A stretch of 18,060 nt of DNA, from NCBI GenBank assembly GCA_016296195.1, contig JAEDJU010000008.1:1-18060 (forward strand). Reading direction: 5' to 3'. The translations under genes were made by a program, and so were the position numbers. The notes under the pieces are model-generated. The model did no database searches and was not told where the DNA came from. It saw nothing but the letters and a program-made list of their open reading frames with translations. This DNA is from Candidatus Methanomethylophilaceae archaeon. GTDB taxonomy: Archaea > Thermoplasmatota > Thermoplasmata > Methanomassiliicoccales > Methanomethylophilaceae. Positions 14,646 to 18,060 of the stretch are shown piece by piece (position 1 is the stretch's first letter; each line of letters starts with the position of its first letter).

Positions 14646-16790
14646 ATGGAAAGGAAAGCAGCGGCGATCATCATCGCTGCGACGGTCCTGGCCGTGGCAG
14701 TGGTCGGAGCACTCGCGTGGATGATGCTCCCCGACATCGAGGAGTTCGAGGTCGACGGGATCGGATACGTGACGGCATACGACCAGGCCGTGGTGAACGG
14801 CTACGACGACAGGAGCAACGACCTCGTCATCCCTTCGGAGGTGGAACACGACGGGAAGACCTACAGGGTGTCCGCCATAGCCGACGAGGCGTTCAAAGAT
14901 TGTCTGTTCCTGACGGTCAGCATACCGGATTCGATACAGTACATAGGTGAATGCGCGTTCCTGGACGCGATGGTCGCATCGGTCCACATCCCGGATTCCG
15001 TGGAGGAGATCGGGGACGGGGCGTTAGCGAGCAGATACATCAGAACGATCACACTGTCTGATGATAATAAGGAGTTCAGGATGGTCGACGGAGTCCTCTT
15101 CTCGAAAGATGGTAAGAGACTGATAGCGTACCCCGCGGGACTCCCGGCATCATCGTACAGCATACCTGTCGGAACGGAGACCCTGGACGGATACTCATTC
15201 CATCACAACTACATGCTGTCGGAGATACACATACCGCCATCGGTCAGATCCATGGACTCGACGTTCATTGATGTAAAATCCGTCTCGGCATACCACGTCG
15301 ACCCGGACAACACGGAGTACTCCTCGACGGATGGGGTGCTCTTCTCCAAGGACGGGAAGAGGCTCATCACATATCCGGTGAAGAAGGAGGGACCGTCATA
15401 CGAGATCCCAGCGGGAACGGAGATCCTCGAAGTGGATTCGATGTCCGTGACACAGCTGGAGTATGTGACCTTCCCAGAGACCCTGAGGACAATCGGGGAG
15501 GGCTGCTTCTCCTATTCGTACCTTCTGAGGGAGATAGAATGGAACGGTTCCGTGGACAACATCGGGGACTATGCGTTCAAAGGATGTATCTCTCTGGAAT
15601 CGGCCACTATACCGGATGGTGTCGTGTCACTCGGAGACAACGTGTTCGAGGGATGCGATAACCTCCGCGAACTGAACATCGGATCCGGACTCGAGACCCT
15701 GGATGCGACCATGTTCAGGGAATGCACATCTCTGACGACAATCACCGTATCCTCCTCCAACGGATACCTCGTGTGCATCGACGGCATCGTCTACACGAAG
15801 GACGTGAAGACCCTTCACCTCGCACCGAAGGTCCTCACGAACACCACGGTGATCGTGGAGGACGGCGTGACGGAGATCGGGGGATACTCCTTCACCGGGT
15901 CGACGGCGGAGCATGTCATACTCCCCGACAGCGTTGAGACCATAGGCGAATACGCGTTCAGAGATTCCACTCTGAAGGACATCGTACTCGGGAACCGTCT
16001 GGAGAGCATTGGCCTCCGTGCGTTCATGTGCTGCTACGATATGGCATCCGTGGAGATACCCCCAAGCGTCCGCACCATCGGACAATCTGCATTCTACGGT
16101 TGCAACAGCCTCACGGGGATCGTATTCCCGGAGGGTGTGGAGACCATAGGGGACTATGCCCTCTCAAACTGCACATCCCTGACCGGCTTCAACATCCCCT
16201 CCACACTGAAGGAGTTCGGGATGATGATCGGCATGTCTGTCCTGGAGAGCGTGTCAGTGTCCCCAGACAGCAAACACTACACATCCATGGACGGCATCGT
16301 CTACACCAAGGACATGAGGATGCTTGTCCTGTGTCCGGCCGAACAAGATAAGGCGCATGTGGAGATTGCCGACGGAACGGAGACGATAGCACCCTATGCG
16401 TTCAGCCATTGCAAGGGACTGATCACCATCACCGTCCCGCCATCCGTCCGCGAAGTGGACGAGGGCGCATTCTACAGATGCTCCGCATTGACATCCGTGG
16501 ACCTAGGCGGTATCAAAACAGTGGGTGATGAGGCTTTCAACTACTGCACATCCTTGAGCAAGGCATCCTTTGGAGAGAACCTGCTTTCGATCGGGAAGAA
16601 CGCATTCCTCGGATGCTCCGCCCTGGGATCGATGACATTCGGATGCAAGGATGCACCGGACGTAGGAGAGAACGCGTTTATACTCGGCGATGGCCGCAAC
16701 ACCGTCAGTTGCACGGTGAGATCCAACCTGGAACCCGGATTCCTCGATGATGCCTCGGGATTCGTGAAATTCGACTACGTGAAACTCTGA
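14646..16790 (+). CDS. BspA-like leucine-rich repeat (LRR_5) surface protein with N-terminal membrane anchor
   Basis: This 714-residue protein has one N-terminal hydrophobic segment (about residues 5-28), a signal anchor or uncleaved signal, then an extracytoplasmic chain of BspA-type repeats from about residue 75 to the end. Typical units read 'IPDSIQYIGECAF', 'IPPSVRTIGQSAFYGC' and 'VPPSVREVDEGAFYRC'. The array is interrupted by four longer modules with a DG[IV]xxxKD core (starting D148, D229, D379, D549), each followed by a 'L...P' strand. Such proteins mediate adhesion or interaction with other cells or host surfaces in other microbes; binding partner here is unknown. There is no C-terminal membrane or sorting segment. 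The start was set at 14646 because the promoter TATA box lies inside the longer frame. The gene uses more ATA (Ile) and CCG (Pro) codons than the lysine operon. It stands alone as a transcription unit. Confidence 0.88.
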   Translation: MERKAAAIIIAATVLAVAVVGALAWMMLPDIEEFEVDGIGYVTAYDQAVVNGYDDRSNDLVIPSEVEHDGKTYRVSAIADEAFKDCLFLTVSIPDSIQYIGECAFLDAMVASVHIPDSVEEIGDGALASRYIRTITLSDDNKEFRMVDGVLFSKDGKRLIAYPAGLPASSYSIPVGTETLDGYSFHHNYMLSEIHIPPSVRSMDSTFIDVKSVSAYHVDPDNTEYSSTDGVLFSKDGKRLITYPVKKEGPSYEIPAGTEILEVDSMSVTQLEYVTFPETLRTIGEGCFSYSYLLREIEWNGSVDNIGDYAFKGCISLESATIPDGVVSLGDNVFEGCDNLRELNIGSGLETLDATMFRECTSLTTITVSSSNGYLVCIDGIVYTKDVKTLHLAPKVLTNTTVIVEDGVTEIGGYSFTGSTAEHVILPDSVETIGEYAFRDSTLKDIVLGNRLESIGLRAFMCCYDMASVEIPPSVRTIGQSAFYGCNSLTGIVFPEGVETIGDYALSNCTSLTGFNIPSTLKEFGMMIGMSVLESVSVSPDSKHYTSMDGIVYTKDMRMLVLCPAEQDKAHVEIADGTETIAPYAFSHCKGLITITVPPSVREVDEGAFYRCSALTSVDLGGIKTVGDEAFNYCTSLSKASFGENLLSIGKNAFLGCSALGSMTFGCKDAPDVGENAFILGDGRNTVSCTVRSNLEPGFLDDASGFVKFDYVKL

Positions 16791-16802
16791 ACCCTACAAG
16801 GT

Positions 16803-16824
16803 CCGGCATCGGAAACGGTGTCGG
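16803..16824 (+). terminator. Hairpin with GAAA tetraloop after the LRR protein gene
   Basis: Twelve bases after the stop codon, CCGGCATCG (16803-16811) and CGGTGTCGG (16816-16824) pair over 9 bp (two G-T wobbles) around GAAA, a GNRA tetraloop. No T run follows. It resembles the element after dapL in position and loop type. Confidence 0.5.
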
Positions 16825-16835
16825 AACAAACCCCT

Positions 16836-16850
16836 ATCACCCGTATCCGA
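16836..16850 (+). repeat. 15-nt shared upstream element, copy 2
   Basis: This is an exact second copy of ATCACCCGTATCCGA (first at 14557-14571), ending 44 nt before the MFS gene TATA box. The internal ATCCG is mirrored by CGGAT at 16859-16863, giving an inverted pair as in the first copy but with tighter spacing. Confidence 0.5.
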
Positions 16851-16864
16851 CCCTATTCCGGATG

Positions 16865-16886
16865 GATACACAATACATTGTACATC
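16865..16886. promoter_or_regulatory. Palindromic operator candidate upstream of the MFS gene
   Basis: Symmetric arms GAT...ACAAT and ATTGT...ATC face each other over 22 bp, with eight of eleven pairs complementary. The site ends 8 nt before the TATA box. Size and position fit a dimeric helix-turn-helix regulator controlling the transporter. No regulator gene is adjacent within the window. Confidence 0.45.
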
Positions 16887-16894
16887 AATCAACT

Positions 16895-16902
16895 GTATAT
16901 AG
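16895..16902 (+). promoter_or_regulatory. TATA box of the MFS gene
   Basis: GTATATAG starts 30 nt before the ATG at 16925, predicting a transcript beginning at or next to the start codon (leaderless). No ribosome site is present. Confidence 0.6.
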
Positions 16903-16924
16903 TGTGGCTACATGGGACACATAT

Positions 16925-18060
16925 ATGGACAGAAACTGCAACTTGGATGCAGGTCCGGGAGTCATGGTCGCACTGTTGACATGCTCCATGCTGATCCTCA
17001 TGGGCGGTGCGGCCGTCACCCCGGGACTACCCGGGATCGAGGCCCACTTCTCGGACCATGCGAACCTGACATCCTTCGTCATCACCCTTCCACATCTCGC
17101 GGTGGCCATCGTGGGATTCCTGATGGGTGCCGTGGCCGACAGATTCGGTCAGTTCCGCACCCTGGTGGCCTCACTCCTGGTCTTCATCGTCACCGGTACA
17201 GGATCGTACTTCCTGAACAATATCTACATGATCCTCGTCCTCCGCTTCCTCCTGGGATTCGGTCTGGCCGGGATCGTGTGCACAGTAACATCACTCATAG
17301 GCAGCTACTACTCGGGTCAGAAGAGGGTACGCATGCTCGGACTGCAATCGGCTGCGATGGGTGTGGGTGTCCTGATCCTGGAGGTCCTAGGGGGATCACT
17401 GGCGGACATGAGTTGGAACGCCCCGTTCCTGGTGTATCTGATCGCCGTACCGTTCCTGATACTGGTCCTCCTGTTCGTGAGGGAACCGGTGCATGAGGAG
17501 ATCGGCGAGGTGGACGACGGCTCCGGGAAGAGCGACATGGGAACCATCCTCACATGCTGTGCCGCGATATTCATCGGAATGATCGTGATCTTCGTCATCC
17601 CGACCAAGATGCCTTCCTACATGGAGAACATGCTCGGGGTGTCCGCGACCATGATGGGACTGTACCTGGGATTCCACGGATTGGGCAATGCGCTGTTCTC
17701 GATCTTCCACAGGAGATTGAACGAGATGCTCGGATCGAAGAAGCTCATCGTCGCATCGTTCCTGATCCTGGCGTTCTCCTTGATCCTCCCCGCATTCGTG
17801 GCGGAGACCGTTCCCGTGTGCCTGGTGACCCTCATCGTCTCCGGATTCGCAGTGGGCCTGATCGTCCCATCAGTGGTGAATACCATAGTGGCCTCATCGT
17901 CACCGTCTAACCGCGGTAAGATGATGGGCATCTATGCCATGTTCCTGAACCTCGGACAGTTCGCCATATCGCTGGTCAGCATCCCCATGTTCTCCATGGC
18001 GGGACAGTCGTATCCGACCATGTTCGTCATGTTCGCGGCTGTGGCGGTGGTCATGGCGGT
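16925..18060 (+). CDS. Major facilitator superfamily transporter (3' truncated by window edge)
   Basis: The frame is open from ATG 16925 to the window end, giving 378 residues without a stop. MFS carriers are about 400 residues, so little is missing. It is strongly hydrophobic with roughly eleven visible membrane helices. MFS motif A sits between helices 2 and 3 (GFLMGAVADRFGQFRTL, residues 64-80), and a motif C-like glycine-rich helix 5 follows (AAMGVGVLILEVLGG, 143-157). A charged central loop (about 186-204, 'REPVHEEIGEVDD') separates the two six-helix halves. Members move small solutes or drugs using ion gradients. Helix 5 hints at an antiporter/efflux type, but the substrate cannot be read from sequence. 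A Met at residue 14 is an alternative start. The TATA box at 16895 favours a leaderless transcript from 16925. It has a palindromic operator candidate and shares a 15-nt upstream element with the LRR gene. Confidence 0.85.
   Translation, partial: MDRNCNLDAGPGVMVALLTCSMLILMGGAAVTPGLPGIEAHFSDHANLTSFVITLPHLAVAIVGFLMGAVADRFGQFRTLVASLLVFIVTGTGSYFLNNIYMILVLRFLLGFGLAGIVCTVTSLIGSYYSGQKRVRMLGLQSAAMGVGVLILEVLGGSLADMSWNAPFLVYLIAVPFLILVLLFVREPVHEEIGEVDDGSGKSDMGTILTCCAAIFIGMIVIFVIPTKMPSYMENMLGVSATMMGLYLGFHGLGNALFSIFHRRLNEMLGSKKLIVASFLILAFSLILPAFVAETVPVCLVTLIVSGFAVGLIVPSVVNTIVASSSPSNRGKMMGIYAMFLNLGQFAISLVSIPMFSMAGQSYPTMFVMFAAVAVVMA

Noticed and set aside
1..18060. CRISPR array, tRNA or rRNA genes, insertion sequences, att sites
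   Set aside because: No regularly spaced repeats, cloverleaf-like segments, transposase frames or terminal inverted repeats were seen when reading the intergenic regions. A tRNA or repeat search program would be needed to exclude them formally.

Overview
The window reads as part of an archaeal chromosome, most likely a member of the Thermoplasmata and plausibly a host-associated Methanomassiliicoccales methanogen. The basis is archaeal: a family B replicative-type DNA polymerase, an archaeal-type A24 prepilin peptidase, TATA boxes about 22-30 nt before several start codons (leaderless transcripts), an Lrp-headed diaminopimelate (DAP) aminotransferase lysine operon, and a BspA-like leucine-rich-repeat surface protein of a kind common in gut archaea. 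The DNA is GC-rich, with strong AGG (Arg) and ATC (Ile) codon preference. The lineage is inferred from these traits and was not tested.

Layout. 2-3007 (+): the 3' end of a YchF/OBG GTPase followed directly by DNA polymerase B. 3046-4981 (+): thiL overlapping an AmmeMemoRadiSam-type radical SAM gene. 5125-5943 (-): a prepilin peptidase, convergent with the radical SAM gene and divergent from 5998-7632 (+), an MscS-family channel with a secreted-side N-terminal domain. One TATA-like sequence lies midway between these two divergent genes. 7799-14490 (+): a tightly packed seven-gene operon, lrp-dapA-dapB-lysC-lysA-dapF-dapL. 14646-16790 (+): a membrane-anchored BspA-like LRR_5 protein. 16925 to the right edge (+): an MFS transporter cut off by the window.

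The lysine operon is the functional core. LysC phosphorylates aspartate, and an aspartate-semialdehyde dehydrogenase (not in this window) would make the semialdehyde. DapA and DapB give tetrahydrodipicolinate, DapL transaminates it directly to LL-DAP, DapF epimerises that to meso-DAP, and LysA decarboxylates it to lysine. The first gene encodes an Lrp/AsnC regulator, and the promoter has an inverted repeat just upstream of its TATA box, so local lysine- or amino-acid-responsive control is a reasonable inference.

No mobile element, CRISPR array, tRNA, rRNA or obvious new defence system is visible. The least explained signals are in the intergenic regions. An exact 15-nt element lies upstream of both the LRR protein and the MFS gene, followed in both cases by an inverted CGGAT half-site. 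There is also a strong palindrome before the MFS TATA box, and hairpins with GNRA-type loops follow dapL and the LRR gene. No gene-free stretch exceeds about 170 nt.
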